Assembly (NCBI RefSeq): GCF_021432085.1
Contig: NZ_CP090366.1
Coordinates: forward strand, 682,001-746,000
Direction: 5' to 3'
DNA length: 64,000 nucleotides
Source: Stutzerimonas kunmingensis
GTDB lineage: Bacteria; Pseudomonadota; Gammaproteobacteria; Pseudomonadales; Pseudomonadaceae
The translations under genes were made by a program, and so were the position numbers. The notes beneath the pieces were generated by a model. That model was not told where the DNA came from. It did no database searches and saw only the letters and a list, made by a program, of their open reading frames with translations. Shown here piece by piece: positions 18,143 to 28,035 of this stretch; the stretch's first letter is position 1; every line of letters begins with the position of its first letter.

Positions 18143-19033
18143 ATGAAAACGCCTAAACGACTCGAACCGCTGATCGAGGATGGCCTGATCGACGAGGTGC
18201 TGCGGCCGCTTATGAGCGGCAAGGAAGCAGCGGTATACGTGGTGCGCTGTGGCGATGAGCTGCGCTGCGCCAAGGTCTACAAGGAAGCCAACAAGCGCAG
18301 CTTCCGCCAGGCCGTGAAATACCAGGAAGGCCGCAAGGTGCGCAGCAGTCGTGATGCGCGCGCCATGGCCAAGGGCTCCAAGCACGGGCGCAAGGAGAAG
18401 GAAGACAACTGGCAGAACGCCGAGGTCGCGGCGCTGTTCCGCCTGGCCGACGCCGGCGTGCGCGTCCCCAAACCCTACGACTTTCTCGACGGCGTGCTGC
18501 TGATGGAGATGATCGCCGGCGAGGATGGCGACGCCGCGCCACGGCTTAATGACGTCGACCTGCATCCGGACGACGCCCGCGAGTTCCATGCGTTCATGAT
18601 TCACGAAGTGGTCAAGATGCTCTGCGCGGGGCTGGTGCACGGTGACCTGTCCGAGTTCAACGTACTGCTCGATGAGCACGGCCCGGTGATTATCGACCTG
18701 CCGCAGGCAGTGGATGCCGCCGGCAACAACCATGCGTTCGAAATGCTCGAGCGCGATGTCGGCAACATGTCGGCCTATTTCGGTCGGTTCGCCCCGGAAC
18801 TCAAGTTCACCCGTTACGCCAAGGAGATGTGGGCGCTGTACGAGCAGGGCAAGCTGACCACCGAAACCGAGCTGACCGGGGAATTTGCCGAGCCGGAAGA
18901 TGCCGCGGATATCGATGCGGTAATGCGCGAGATCAAGGCCACGCTGGCCGAGCAGGAGCGCCGGGAGGCCTTGCGCAGCGCTGACGATGCACCGAAGGAT
19001 GAGCCGCCGGAGCCGCCGTGGATGAAGGGCTGA
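18143..19033 (+). CDS. RIO-type serine protein kinase
   Basis: A 296-residue kinase of the RIO1/RIO2 fold. It has a nucleotide loop and Lys in GKEAAVYVVRC...RCAKVYK, the catalytic loop VHGDLSEFNVLLDE (Asp and Asn for phosphotransfer and metal) and the metal-binding Asp in PVIIDLPQAVDA, which replaces DFG. A basic insert (GRKVRSSRDARAMAKGSKHGRKEK) is present and the tail is acidic. Bacterial RIO kinases are widespread in pseudomonads but their substrates are unknown. It is divergent from ada. Confidence 0.88.
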   Translation: MKTPKRLEPLIEDGLIDEVLRPLMSGKEAAVYVVRCGDELRCAKVYKEANKRSFRQAVKYQEGRKVRSSRDARAMAKGSKHGRKEKEDNWQNAEVAALFRLADAGVRVPKPYDFLDGVLLMEMIAGEDGDAAPRLNDVDLHPDDAREFHAFMIHEVVKMLCAGLVHGDLSEFNVLLDEHGPVIIDLPQAVDAAGNNHAFEMLERDVGNMSAYFGRFAPELKFTRYAKEMWALYEQGKLTTETELTGEFAEPEDAADIDAVMREIKATLAEQERREALRSADDAPKDEPPEPPWMKG

Positions 19034-19082
19034 TCGGCCGTCTCTGGCGAAGCCCGAAGACTGCTGCTTCTGTGCAGTTATC

Positions 19083-19115
19083 GGCTAGCGGAGATCTCCA
19101 AGACTCCGCTTAGCC
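19083..19115. terminator. Imperfect hairpin between the RIO kinase and the efflux operon
   Basis: GGCTAGCGGAG and CTCCGCTTAGCC pair with one bulged T around a 10-nt loop, between the convergent RIO kinase and outer-membrane factor genes. No T-run is visible. Confidence 0.45.
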
Positions 19116-19122
19116 AAGGTAT

Positions 19123-20604
19123 TCAGTGCGTCGATTGCCCTGTAGACCTTGCCCCAGCGTCCGCGTTATCCGCGGACGCCGCCTTCCACCCACCCCCCAA
19201 TGCCACATACAACGCCACCTGCGCCGTCGCCAGCGCGGTCCGGCCTTCCAGTGCGCGCTGGCGGGCCTGTAGCGCACCGCGCTGGGCGTCCAGCACCTCG
19301 CTCAGGTTTGCCTCACCCAGCTCGTAGCTGCGCTGCGCCAGCCGATGCGCCCGTTCACGGTGCTCGCGGGTACGGCTGAGGGATGCGTGCCTGCGCTGCT
19401 GACCGGCCATCCTCGTCAGGCCCCGTTCGACTTCCTCCAGCGCGCGGGCCAGCGCCTGCTCGAAGGCGACGTAGGCCGTCTCGCCCTCGGCATCGGCGAG
19501 GTCGATGGCGGCGCCGCGGCGAGGATAGTCCAGCAACGGCAGGCCGAACGTCGCGCCGACCCGGGCGAAGTTGGAGGCGCCGGATATCGCGTCTCCCAGA
19601 GCGAAGCCGGAGCGGCCCACCGCGGCCTGCACCGCCAGCTTGGGGAACAGATCGCGGCGGGCGGCCAGCGATTGCAGCTCGGCGGCGTCCAACCGTGCGG
19701 CTTCGGCGATAAGATCCGGGCGGCGGCGCAGCAGGTCGATGGGCTGGCCCGGGGCGATGCGCTCCTCGGCCAGTGGCACCGGCGCGCTGGCGGCGAGCCG
19801 CGTGGCGGTGCTGCCCGGCGGCTCGGCGAGTAGGGTATCCAGCGCCAGCTGCGCTTCGGCCAGGTGGATGTCCAGCTCGTCCAGATCGGCTTCCAGCGAC
19901 GCCCGCTCGGCGGAGGTGGCTTCGACGTCCAGCCGGGTCACTTCGCCGGCGTGGAACAGCAGCCCGGCGATACGCTCCAGTTCGCGCGCCACTTCGATGC
20001 CTTCGACCAGCAAGGCGCGCTGGCCCTGCAACGCGCGCAGCTGCAGATAGCCCTGCGCGGTGTTAGAGGCCACGGCCAGCCGTGCGGCGATCGTCTGCGC
20101 TTCGGCCGAGCGCAGCTGCTGAGCGGCACTGTCACGCCGCGCGCGGGTGGCGCCGAACAGGTCCAGCTCCCAGGTCGCCTGCAGCGCCAGCTCCCAGGTG
20201 TCGAAGCTGATCACGTCGTCGTCGGGGATGAAGTCGGCCAGCGGGCTGTCGGGTTCGGCTTCCTGATCGTTCTCGTTCCACTGGCGGCTGGCCGAACCAG
20301 GCAGATCGAAGCTCGGCAGCAGGCCGGCGCGCGACTGGCGCAGCTGGGCTCGCGCTGCGGTGACGCGCGCCATGGCTAGGCGCACATCGTGGTTCTGCTG
20401 CATGGCGCGGCTAACCAGCGCGGTGAGCTGCGGGTCATCGAACTGGCGCCACCAGACGGCCAGCGACTCGGCATCGGCCGGGTGCGCACCGGCGGCACTG
20501 AACCAACCTTCCGGCAGTTGCGGATCGGCATGCTGTGGTGCGCTGGAGCAGGCACTCAGGGCCAGGGCGAGCAGCAGCGGAGCGGCCAGGGCCTTGGCAG
20601 TCAT
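19123..20604 (-). CDS. Outer-membrane factor lipoprotein of RND efflux system (NodT/OprM family)
   Basis: A 493-residue TolC-like channel. The signal peptide ends in a lipobox (LLLALALSACSS, Cys about 18). It carries the two OEP repeats with long helices (AVWWRQFDDPQLTALVSRAMQQN; LLRRRPDLIAEAARLDAAE). The trimer would span the outer membrane and reach through the periplasm to the RND pump. Its ATG overlaps the pump's stop codon (ATGA), so translation is coupled. It is the last gene of a three-gene operon. The open frame continues upstream of 20604, but that part is antisense to the pump gene's codons and is rejected. Confidence 0.9.
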   Translation of the reverse strand: MTAKALAAPLLLALALSACSSAPQHADPQLPEGWFSAAGAHPADAESLAVWWRQFDDPQLTALVSRAMQQNHDVRLAMARVTAARAQLRQSRAGLLPSFDLPGSASRQWNENDQEAEPDSPLADFIPDDDVISFDTWELALQATWELDLFGATRARRDSAAQQLRSAEAQTIAARLAVASNTAQGYLQLRALQGQRALLVEGIEVARELERIAGLLFHAGEVTRLDVEATSAERASLEADLDELDIHLAEAQLALDTLLAEPPGSTATRLAASAPVPLAEERIAPGQPIDLLRRRPDLIAEAARLDAAELQSLAARRDLFPKLAVQAAVGRSGFALGDAISGASNFARVGATFGLPLLDYPRRGAAIDLADAEGETAYVAFEQALARALEEVERGLTRMAGQQRRHASLSRTREHRERAHRLAQRSYELGEANLSEVLDAQRGALQARQRALEGRTALATAQVALYVALGGGWKAASADNADAGARSTGQSTH

Positions 20605-23600
20605 GCAGTTTCCTCCGGCCGCACTTTCATGAACAGCAGGTACAGGCACGGCACCGCCAGCAGCGTCAGCAACGTGGCGAAGCCCAGGCCGCCCATGATG
20701 GTAACCGCCATGTTGGCGAAGAACGGGTCGAACAGCAGCGGCACCATGCCCAGTACGGTGGTGCCGGCGGCCATCATCACCGGTCGCAGGCGCGACGCCG
20801 AGGCTTCGATGATGGCGGTCAGGCGCGGTACTTCGTCGTCGATCTGCCGGTCGATCTCGTCCACCAGCACCACGGCGTTCTTGATCAGCATGCCGGTCAG
20901 GCTGAGCAGGCCGAGCAGTGCCATGAAGCCGAACGCCTGACCGGTGAGCAGCAGGCCGAAGCTCACCCCGCAGATCGCCATGGGTACCACCAGCCAGATC
21001 ATCAGCGGCTGGCGCACCCTGGCGAACAGCAGCACGGTGACCAGCACCATCGCCAGGTAGGGCACCGCGAGCGTGCTGGCCAGCGCCTGCTGGGCGTCGG
21101 AAGACTGTTCGTAATCGCCGCCCCACTTCAGGCTGTAGTTGACTGGCAGCTCGATGCCCTCGATCAGCGGGCGAATGCGCTGGTGTGCCTCGTTGGTGTT
21201 CTCGCCATCGCGGGGTTCGGCGCGAATGGAGATGGTGCGCTCGCGGTCGTAGCGCACGATGATGCTGTCCTCGCTGATCGGCTCGATGCCGTCGGCGACC
21301 TGTGCCAGCGGCACGTAGCCGGTGCCGGCGGGGCTCCAGATCAGACGTTGCAGCAGGTCGTCGCTGCCGACACGGTCCTCGGGCGCGGCACGCAGCAAGA
21401 CCGGGATCAGTTCGTCGCGCTCGCGCAGCAGGCTGACCCGCTGGCCCTCGCTACCGGCGGCCAGGGCGCGCGCCACCGCCTGGCGCGTCAGCCCGGCGTC
21501 GGCAAGGCGATCCAGCGCCAGTTGCGGGCGGAGCACCAGTACCTGCTGGCGCCAGTCGTCGCGCACGTTGAAAACCTTGCCTTCGGCCTGCAGGCGCTTG
21601 CGACCCTCGGCGGAAATGGCCCGCAGCACCTCGATGTCCGGGCCGCTGATGCGCGCTTCCAGCTTGGCCTCGGCATTGGGGCCGAACATGAACTGCGCAG
21701 CCGAGACGTCGGCCGAGGGATAGCGTTGTGGCAGCTGCTGGTTGATCTGCCTCACCAGCCCGGCGATCAGCTCGGCATCCTCGGTGCGCACGAGAAAATG
21801 CATCAGCGACGAATTCGGCTGCTCCGGCATATAGGTCAGCATGAAGCGCGAGGCTCCGGCGCCGATGAAGCTGGACACCTCGCTTACCCCCTCCAGCTCC
21901 GCCAAATACGCCTCCACTTCAGAGGCGGTCTCTGCGGTCTCGCGAATATGCGTGCCCTGTGGCAGGAACAGATTGACGTAGAACAGCGGCGTGCTCGACG
22001 GCGGGAAGAAGCTCTGCGGCAAGCGGGTGAACAGCACCATGCTGACCACCGTCAGCACCACTAGCACGCCGACCGTCAGCCAGGGCCGATGCAGCACGCC
22101 GCCGGCCAGTCGGCGGTAGCGGTTGTACCAGGGGCCGTCGTAGGCGGCGTCGGGGTCCTCGTCGGTCTTGGCGTTGCGCAGCAGGTAATGACCGAACAGC
22201 GGCACCAGCAGCAACGCCAGTAGCCAGCTGAGCAGCAGCGACACGGCGATGACGAAGAACAGCGAGAAGAGGAATTCGCCGGTGGTGTCCTGGGATAGGC
22301 CGATGCCGGCGAAGGCGAGGATGCCGATGATGGTGGCGCCGAGCAGCGGCCACTGCGTCTGTTGCAGCGTTTCCTGTGAGGCTTCGAGGATGCTCTTGCC
22401 CTGGCGCTGGCGCACCAGCATGCCGTCACAGACCACCACCGCGTTGTCGACCAGCATGCCCATGGCGATGATCAGTGCGCCGAGGGAAATCCGCTCCAAC
22501 TCGATGCCCGCCAGCCACATCACCAGCAGCGTGCCGAGCACGGTGAGAAACAGCACCGCGCCAATGATGACGCCGGCGCGCAGACCCATGGCGATGCACA
22601 GCACGCCGACCACGATGGCCACCGAGAGGAACACGTTGAGCGCGAAGCTGTTCACCGACTCATCGACGATCTGGTGCTGCTCGTACAGCGGATGCAGTTC
22701 GGCGCCCAGTGGCATGCGGTGTTCGATGGCCTGCAACGCCGCTTCGACGCTGTGGCCGACCTCGACGATATTCGCTCCGGAGACCCCGCTGACGCCCAGG
22801 GTCAGTGCCGCCTGGCCGTTGTGGCGGATGATCTGCCGCGGCCGCTCGGCGTAGTCGCGCGACAGCTTGGCGATGGCGCCCAGCTCGACCCGCTGCGCGC
22901 CCTGGCCGACCGGCAATGCACGCAGCTCGTCGAGCGAATCGAAGGCGCCGCTCGGGCGCAGGCGCACGAAGTACTCGCCGGCATGCACGCCGCCGGCATC
23001 TACCGCGGCATCGGTATCGGCCAGCGCCGCCGCGATCTCGTCGGGGGCGATGCCCATCGCGGCCAGCTGCGCCTGGTCGACCTCCACGAGGATGCGCTCC
23101 TCCTGCACGCCGGCGATCTCGACCTTGCCGACGCCGTCGGCGGCCACCAGCGTGCGGCGCAGATCCTTGGCCGTCTCGTGTAGCTCCTTGAGCGTCAGGC
23201 CGTCGCCGGTCAGCGCATAGAAAATCCCGTAGACGTCGCCGAAATCGTCGTTGACCTGCGGCGGTTCGATCCCCGGTGGCAGGTCGCCCTGGGCATCGTT
23301 GATCTTGTTGCGCAACTCGTCCCAGATCTGCGGCAGCGCATCGCCGTCGTAGCGGTCCTGCATCTCCACGCGAATCTCGGCAATGCCCGGCATCGAGCGC
23401 GAGCGGATCTCCTTGATCTGCGACATCTGCTGGATCGCGCTCTCCAGCGGCTCGGTTACCTGTTGCTCGACCTCCAGCGCCGTGGCGCCGGGGTACTGCA
23501 CATTGACGATGGCCTGCTTGATGGTGAATTCCGGGTCTTCCAGACGGCCGATCTCGAAGAAGGCGAGGGTGCCGCCGAGCAGACAGATCAGTACCAGAAT

Positions 23601-23645
23601 CCAGATGTTGACCGGGCGGGTGATGGCGTAGCGGGCGAAATCCAT
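20601..23645 (-). CDS. RND family efflux transporter permease (AcrB/HAE1-like)
   Basis: Inner-membrane proton-driven pump of 1014 residues, with 12 predicted TM helices and two large periplasmic loops. It opens DFARYAITRPVNIWILV. The TM4 proton-relay region is GMLVDNAVVVCDGM, with a single Asp where AcrB has two. The TM10 region is GMLIKNAVVLVDEID with the relay Lys. The sequence resembles the subgroup with short N-termini (often cation or dye exporters) rather than classical MexB. It lies between MFP (4-bp gap) and OMF (4-bp overlap). Substrates cannot be told from sequence. Confidence 0.93.
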   Translation of the reverse strand: MDFARYAITRPVNIWILVLICLLGGTLAFFEIGRLEDPEFTIKQAIVNVQYPGATALEVEQQVTEPLESAIQQMSQIKEIRSRSMPGIAEIRVEMQDRYDGDALPQIWDELRNKINDAQGDLPPGIEPPQVNDDFGDVYGIFYALTGDGLTLKELHETAKDLRRTLVAADGVGKVEIAGVQEERILVEVDQAQLAAMGIAPDEIAAALADTDAAVDAGGVHAGEYFVRLRPSGAFDSLDELRALPVGQGAQRVELGAIAKLSRDYAERPRQIIRHNGQAALTLGVSGVSGANIVEVGHSVEAALQAIEHRMPLGAELHPLYEQHQIVDESVNSFALNVFLSVAIVVGVLCIAMGLRAGVIIGAVLFLTVLGTLLVMWLAGIELERISLGALIIAMGMLVDNAVVVCDGMLVRQRQGKSILEASQETLQQTQWPLLGATIIGILAFAGIGLSQDTTGEFLFSLFFVIAVSLLLSWLLALLLVPLFGHYLLRNAKTDEDPDAAYDGPWYNRYRRLAGGVLHRPWLTVGVLVVLTVVSMVLFTRLPQSFFPPSSTPLFYVNLFLPQGTHIRETAETASEVEAYLAELEGVSEVSSFIGAGASRFMLTYMPEQPNSSLMHFLVRTEDAELIAGLVRQINQQLPQRYPSADVSAAQFMFGPNAEAKLEARISGPDIEVLRAISAEGRKRLQAEGKVFNVRDDWRQQVLVLRPQLALDRLADAGLTRQAVARALAAGSEGQRVSLLRERDELIPVLLRAAPEDRVGSDDLLQRLIWSPAGTGYVPLAQVADGIEPISEDSIIVRYDRERTISIRAEPRDGENTNEAHQRIRPLIEGIELPVNYSLKWGGDYEQSSDAQQALASTLAVPYLAMVLVTVLLFARVRQPLMIWLVVPMAICGVSFGLLLTGQAFGFMALLGLLSLTGMLIKNAVVLVDEIDRQIDDEVPRLTAIIEASASRLRPVMMAAGTTVLGMVPLLFDPFFANMAVTIMGGLGFATLLTLLAVPCLYLLFMKVRPEETA

Positions 23646-23649
23646 CGGC

Positions 23650-24729
23650 TCAGTTCCGCTCCTGCGCTTCGATCGGCTGCTCGTCGTGCAGCTTGCTGCC
23701 GCCGGCGACGATGATCGGCATCTGCGCCTGCAGGCCGTCGCCGCGAATCAGCGCCTGATTGCCATCGACCTGCTCGAGTTGCACCGGCTGCCGCCGCGCG
23801 CGGCCATCCTCGGCTTGCCAGATGAAGTGCTGGCCGTCGCTGCCGGTCTGCAGCGCCGACAACGGCAGGCGAAAGGCGTCGCGGGTCGTCTGCGGCTGCG
23901 CCGGACGTTCGATGCTGACGCGCATGGCCATACCCGGCAGCAGGTTGTAATTCTCCGGCGGCTCGCCCCGCAGCACCAGACGGTAGGTCCGCGCGCCTTC
24001 ACGAGGCTGGGTGCTGTGCTCCTTGTAGAGCAGCGGCAGGCGCACATCGGCGATCACCAGCTCGCCTTCGGCCTGTAGACCGGCGCCGAGCGGAATGCTC
24101 AAGGCGGCGGTTTCCGGTAGATCAACGCTGACTTCGATATGGCGGTTGTCCTGCATCTCGAATACCGGCGTGCCTACCGCGACCACCATGTCCGGCTCGG
24201 CCAGGCGGCGCGCCACCACGCCATCGAACGGCGCGTTCAGCGTGCTGTGATCGAGGTCGCGCTGGGCGCTGTCGCGCGCCACCCGTGCGGCCACGGTGTT
24301 GGCCTGCAGCGCTTCGATTGCGGCGGGGGCGAGGATGCCTTCGGCGAGGAGGGTGCGCTTGCGTGCCAAATCCGCCTCCAGTTGACGCAGGCGCGCCTCG
24401 GCTTCGCGCAGCTGCAGGCGGTAGTCGGTGCGATCCAGCTGTGCCAGCGGTTGCCCGCGGCGCACCCGCGTACCTTCGTCGACCAGGATGCGCTCGATAC
24501 GGCCGGCCACCTCGAATGACAGCTGCGTGGAGGTCACGCTCTGCACCACGCCGGAGAAGCGCAGCGCCTCGGCTTTCGGCTCGGCCGCCTGCAACGGTTC
24601 GACCAGCGCCACCCGTGGCGGCTCGGGTGCCGGCTCGGCCTCCGAGGAACAACCACCGAGCAGCGGCAGCGCACAGGCGATGATCGTCAACCAGGCCTTG
24701 GACGCTGGGAATGCTCGCGTTGACGTCAT
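23650..24729 (-). CDS. RND periplasmic adaptor (membrane fusion) lipoprotein
   Basis: A 359-residue adaptor. The N-terminal signal has a lipobox (LLGGCSSE, Cys about 26). It shows a barrel/lipoyl half (FEVAGRIERILVDEGTRVRRGQPLAQLD), a coiled-coil hairpin (about 90-150, LREAEARLRQLEADLARKR), a second lipoyl half (LNAPFDGVVARR) and a C-terminal beta-barrel. The start is ATG 24729 with AGGAG 6 bp upstream; the frame stays open further upstream but without signal or homology. It is the first gene of the MFP-RND-OMF operon. No regulator gene is adjacent; the divergent neighbour is a ferritin. Confidence 0.92.
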   Translation of the reverse strand: MTSTRAFPASKAWLTIIACALPLLGGCSSEAEPAPEPPRVALVEPLQAAEPKAEALRFSGVVQSVTSTQLSFEVAGRIERILVDEGTRVRRGQPLAQLDRTDYRLQLREAEARLRQLEADLARKRTLLAEGILAPAAIEALQANTVAARVARDSAQRDLDHSTLNAPFDGVVARRLAEPDMVVAVGTPVFEMQDNRHIEVSVDLPETAALSIPLGAGLQAEGELVIADVRLPLLYKEHSTQPREGARTYRLVLRGEPPENYNLLPGMAMRVSIERPAQPQTTRDAFRLPLSALQTGSDGQHFIWQAEDGRARRQPVQLEQVDGNQALIRGDGLQAQMPIIVAGGSKLHDEQPIEAQERN

Positions 24730-24975
24730 CGTGGCTCCTGTCTGATCGGCGTTGCGGGCGTGCGGGCGCCCGTTGGGACTGACAGTAGAGCCCCGCGTCT
24801 GCGCAGGAGTTCGCTGGCGATGTTCGTAGAAGTGAGGTGACCGGGCGGTCGACTTCTGCCGAGGCTCTGCCACACTCAAGGGTGCGCGGCTGCGGCTCTG
24901 CAGCGCTTGACCGTCGTGAACTCAGCGGGGATGCTTGCCCGCTGTTGAAGGCGCATCACTCATGGGGAATACGCA

Positions 24976-25443
24976 ATGCAAGGCCAGGCACCGGTAATCG
25001 ACTATCTGAAGGAGCTGCTGCGCGGCGAACTGGCGGCGCGCGATCAGTATTTCCTGCATTCGCGAATGTACGCCGACTGGGGCTTCAGCAAGCTCTACGA
25101 GCGCATCAATCACGAGATGGAGGAGGAGACGCAGCACGCCGATGCGCTGTTGCAGCGCATCCTCTTTCTCGAAGGCTCCCCGGACATGACGCCGGAGCCG
25201 ATCAATCCGGGGCACACTGTGCCGGACATGCTGCGCAACGATCTGGCGCTGGAGTACAAGGTGCGCGCCGCACTGGCCCAGGGCATCGCGCTGGCCGAAC
25301 AGCACGGCGACTACCCGACCCGCGACATGCTGGCGCTGCAGCTGCACGACACGGAGGAAGACCACGCCTACTGGCTCGAGCAGCAGCTCGGCCTGATCGA
25401 CCGCATCGGTCTGCAGAACTACCTGCAATCTCAGGCCAGCTGA
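24976..25443 (+). CDS. ftnA: Bacterial ferritin of FtnA type (bacterioferritin-like, no haem ligand)
   Basis: A 155-residue four-helix ferritin subunit storing iron in a 24-mer. Ferroxidase ligands are in place: Glu18, Tyr25, Glu51, His54, Glu93, Glu127 and His130. Position 52, the Met axial haem ligand of true bacterioferritins, is Thr (EETQHADAL), as in P. aeruginosa FtnA, formerly called BfrA. The protein is therefore expected to assemble without intersubunit haem. It is divergent from the efflux operon (246-bp gap, no clear operator seen) and ends in a strong terminator. Confidence 0.92.
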   Translation: MQGQAPVIDYLKELLRGELAARDQYFLHSRMYADWGFSKLYERINHEMEEETQHADALLQRILFLEGSPDMTPEPINPGHTVPDMLRNDLALEYKVRAALAQGIALAEQHGDYPTRDMLALQLHDTEEDHAYWLEQQLGLIDRIGLQNYLQSQAS

Positions 25444-25451
25444 GCCTTCCA

Positions 25452-25482
25452 CCCCGCGAGGCAGGGCCTGCCTCGCGGGGTT
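25452..25482. terminator. Strong hairpin between ftnA and the second chemoreceptor
   Basis: CCCCGCGAGGCA and TGCCTCGCGGGG form a perfect 12-bp stem with loop GGGCC, between two convergent stops. It is followed by TTCCTTC on the + strand. Confidence 0.8.
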
Positions 25483-25485
25483 CCT

Positions 25486-27408
25486 TCAGAGCCGGAAGCG
25501 GCTCACCATCGACTGCAATTGACCGCCCAGACGTGCCAGCTCGGTGCTCGACGCCGCGGTTTCCTCGCTGGCGGCGGCGGTCTGTTCCGACACATCGCGC
25601 ACGTTCACCACGCTGCGGCTGATCTCCTCGGCCACCGCGCTCTGCTCCTCGGCGGCCGCGGCGATCTGCTGGTTCATCGCCTGGATGTTCGACACGGTGC
25701 GGGTGATGCTGCCCAGTGAAGCACCGGCCCGGCGCGCCAGCTCGACGCCGCTGTCGGTCAGGTCGCGGCTGGTGTGCATGATCGAGGCAACCTGCTGGGT
25801 GCCGTTCTGTAGCGCGGCGACCAGCTCTTCGATTTCCTCGGTGGACTTCTGCGTACGCTGCGCCAGGCCGCGGACCTCGTCGGCGACCACGGCGAATCCG
25901 CGTCCGGCCTCGCCGGCACGGGCGGCTTCGATGGCGGCGTTGAGCGCCAGCAGGTTGGTCTGCTCGGCCACCGCCCGAATCACGTTCATCACGCTGCCGA
26001 TCTTGTCGCTCTCTTCCTGCAGTGCCTTCATCGCCTCGGTGGAGCGCACCACGGCGCTGGCCATGCGTTCGATCTGGGTGACCACCTCGGTGACCACGCG
26101 ATCGCCTTCCCGGGCTTCGCCGTCCGCCTCGGTGGCGGCCAGCGCGGCCTGTTCGGCATTGCGCGCGACTTCCTGAACGGTCGCCGACATCTCGTGCATG
26201 GCGGTGGCGACCTGATCGGTTTCTTCCTTCTGGCTGTTCACGCCGGCGCTGGTCTGCTGGGTGACGGCCGAGAGCTCCTCGGCGGCGGCGCTGATCTGAC
26301 TGACACCATCGCGGATGCCGCCGATCAGCTCGCGCAGGGTCGAGCCCATCTGCTGGATGCCGCGCTGCAGCACGCCCAGCTCGTCGCGGCGCTGAACCTG
26401 TGCGGTGGCGCTGAGGTCGCCGGAAGCGATGCGCTCGACGTCAGCCAGGGTGGCACGCAGCGGCAGGATGATCTGCCGGGTGATCAGCCAAGCGGCCAGC
26501 ATTCCCAGCACTAGGGCCAGCAGCGCGCTGACGATCAGGCGCGTGCGTGCTGCGGCGCTTTCCACGTCGAGCTGGTCGAGCTGGAACTGGTAGAGCGAGT
26601 CGCTGATACGGACGATTTCCTTCTGCTGGTCGGTCATCTCCTGGCGCGCCTTGGCGATTGCCTGGGTGGCCTTCTCCAGCGCCTCGATGGCGCTGCGGTA
26701 CTCGCCGAGCACCGTGCGCATCTGCTGCAGCGCCGCGCCGCTGCCGGCGTCCAGTGCGCCGGCATGACGGCCGAGGGTGGCCTGCGCGGCGTCGAGCTGG
26801 GCGTAGATCGCCTTCGCCGCCTCGGCACCCGGACTGCTCATGTAGACGCGCAGCAGGTACTGCGCACGCTGCACGTCGTCTTCGATCTGGGTGATCGCCT
26901 GGAATTGTGCGAAACGGCCCTCGTCATAGTCCGAGAGCTGCAGCACCTGACGGTTCACGCCAGCCATCAGCTCGCTCAGACGGCCTGCGGCCTGGTCGAT
27001 GATCTGCCGCGAGGCGTTGGCCTGGGCATAGGCCTTGCGCATGTCGTTCAGCGAATTCTGATACTGCGCGTTGTAGCCGGCCTGCTCCTTGAGCTGGGCG
27101 ACGTTGACCGGGTTCTTGAAGGTTTCCAGCAGCTTGGTCTGCTGGGCGAGGTAGATGCCCAGGTTCTTGTCCAGACGCTCGGTGGATTCGTTGTCACCAT
27201 TGGCCAGCATGAATTGCAGGCGGGCGATACGCAGGTCGGTCAGCGTCTTGTTCAGCAATGAGATTTCGGTCATCCAGCCGCTGCGCTGGATGACACTGCC
27301 GAGGCTGCCCCAGCCGTTCCAGGCGAGGATGAGGGTCAAGATCAGCACGGCACCGAAGCCCAGTGCGAGCTTCCTGCTGACGCCGATGTTTGCAAACCAG
27401 TTGTTCAT
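25486..27408 (-). CDS. Methyl-accepting chemotaxis protein (helical periplasmic sensor)
   Basis: A 640-residue receptor. TM1 is at about 13-33 ([20 protein letters not shown]). The all-helical periplasmic domain of about 250 residues ([21 protein letters not shown]...) resembles the helical bimodular (HBM) type of McpS, which senses organic acids. TM2 is at about 290-310 ([19 protein letters not shown]), followed by HAMP and a signalling domain with tip [20 protein letters not shown]. The ligand class is inference. The start at 27408 ([14 protein letters not shown]) is chosen because upstream codons would overlap the sigma-28 promoter. Confidence 0.91.
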   Translation of the reverse strand: MNNWFANIGVSRKLALGFGAVLILTLILAWNGWGSLGSVIQRSGWMTEISLLNKTLTDLRIARLQFMLANGDNESTERLDKNLGIYLAQQTKLLETFKNPVNVAQLKEQAGYNAQYQNSLNDMRKAYAQANASRQIIDQAAGRLSELMAGVNRQVLQLSDYDEGRFAQFQAITQIEDDVQRAQYLLRVYMSSPGAEAAKAIYAQLDAAQATLGRHAGALDAGSGAALQQMRTVLGEYRSAIEALEKATQAIAKARQEMTDQQKEIVRISDSLYQFQLDQLDVESAAARTRLIVSALLALVLGMLAAWLITRQIILPLRATLADVERIASGDLSATAQVQRRDELGVLQRGIQQMGSTLRELIGGIRDGVSQISAAAEELSAVTQQTSAGVNSQKEETDQVATAMHEMSATVQEVARNAEQAALAATEADGEAREGDRVVTEVVTQIERMASAVVRSTEAMKALQEESDKIGSVMNVIRAVAEQTNLLALNAAIEAARAGEAGRGFAVVADEVRGLAQRTQKSTEEIEELVAALQNGTQQVASIMHTSRDLTDSGVELARRAGASLGSITRTVSNIQAMNQQIAAAAEEQSAVAEEISRSVVNVRDVSEQTAAASEETAASSTELARLGGQLQSMVSRFRL

Positions 27409-27481
27409 GTCATTCCAATCAGATGAATAGTTCGATCCGAGCGGGTGCCTTGCCGGCGGCCCGCGGGTGTCTTCGGGCCCT

Positions 27482-27508
27482 CTTTCGGCCGCGAGCATAC
27501 GAACTTGA
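27482..27508 (-). promoter_or_regulatory. Sigma-28 (FliA) promoter of the second chemoreceptor
   Basis: On the minus strand TCAAGTTC (27508-27501), 11 bp, then GCCGAAAG (27489-27482). This is 6/8 and 6/8 against TAAAGTTT-N11-GCCGATAA with exact spacing, about 74 bp before the start codon. Confidence 0.75.
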
Positions 27509-27578
27509 ATGTAAATCGAGGAATGGTCGCAGCGAATACTGGAGCAGGGGGCGTGGGCCGAGGCGGCCCGCGTTGGTA

Positions 27579-28022
27579 TCAGCCTTTGCCAGGCGCAGTG
27601 ATTGGGGAGGGGCGGGATGACGGGGCGCTGCAGCAGCCGCTTTCGATGCCCTGCAGAATCGGGCAGTCCGGGCGATCATCGCCCTGGCAGTGGTCGACCA
27701 GCTCCTGCAGGGTGTCGCGCAGGCCGACCAGCTCGGCGATCTTGCGGTTCAGCTCGTCGATGTGCGCGCCGGCCAGGACTTTCACGTCGGCGCTGGCGCG
27801 CTGACGGTCCTGCCACAGCGCCAGCAGCTTGCCGACCTCCTCCAGCGAGAAACCCAGGTCACGGGCGCGGCGGATGAAGGCCAGCTGATGCAGGTCGCGC
27901 TCGTTGTAGTGGCGATAGCCATTGGCGCCACGCCCGGCCGGCGTGAGCAGGCCGATGGATTCGTAGTAGCGGATCATCTTCGCCGTGAGGCCACTGTGCT
28001 TGGCTGCCTGACCAATGTTCAT
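27579..28022 (-). CDS. cueR: Copper-responsive MerR regulator CueR
   Basis: A 147-residue MerR-family activator. The N-terminal winged HTH ([21 protein letters not shown]) is followed by the dimer helix and the metal loop Cys112-Cys120 (CQGDDRPDC), the same positions as in E. coli CueR, which bind Cu(I), Ag(I) or Au(I). An extra C-terminal tail has a CC pair (residues 130-131). It starts 13 bp after the copA stop on the same strand, so copA and cueR form an operon and the regulator is made with its target. Two matching operators lie upstream of copA and copZ. Confidence 0.93.
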   Translation of the reverse strand: MNIGQAAKHSGLTAKMIRYYESIGLLTPAGRGANGYRHYNERDLHQLAFIRRARDLGFSLEEVGKLLALWQDRQRASADVKVLAGAHIDELNRKIAELVGLRDTLQELVDHCQGDDRPDCPILQGIESGCCSAPSSRPSPITAPGKG

Positions 28023-28035
28023 GGTGTGCTCCCGA

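Noticed and set aside
20605-21126. N-terminal extension of the outer-membrane factor
   Set aside because: It overlaps the end of the RND pump in another frame, while MTAKALAAPLLL at 20604 begins a proper lipoprotein signal.
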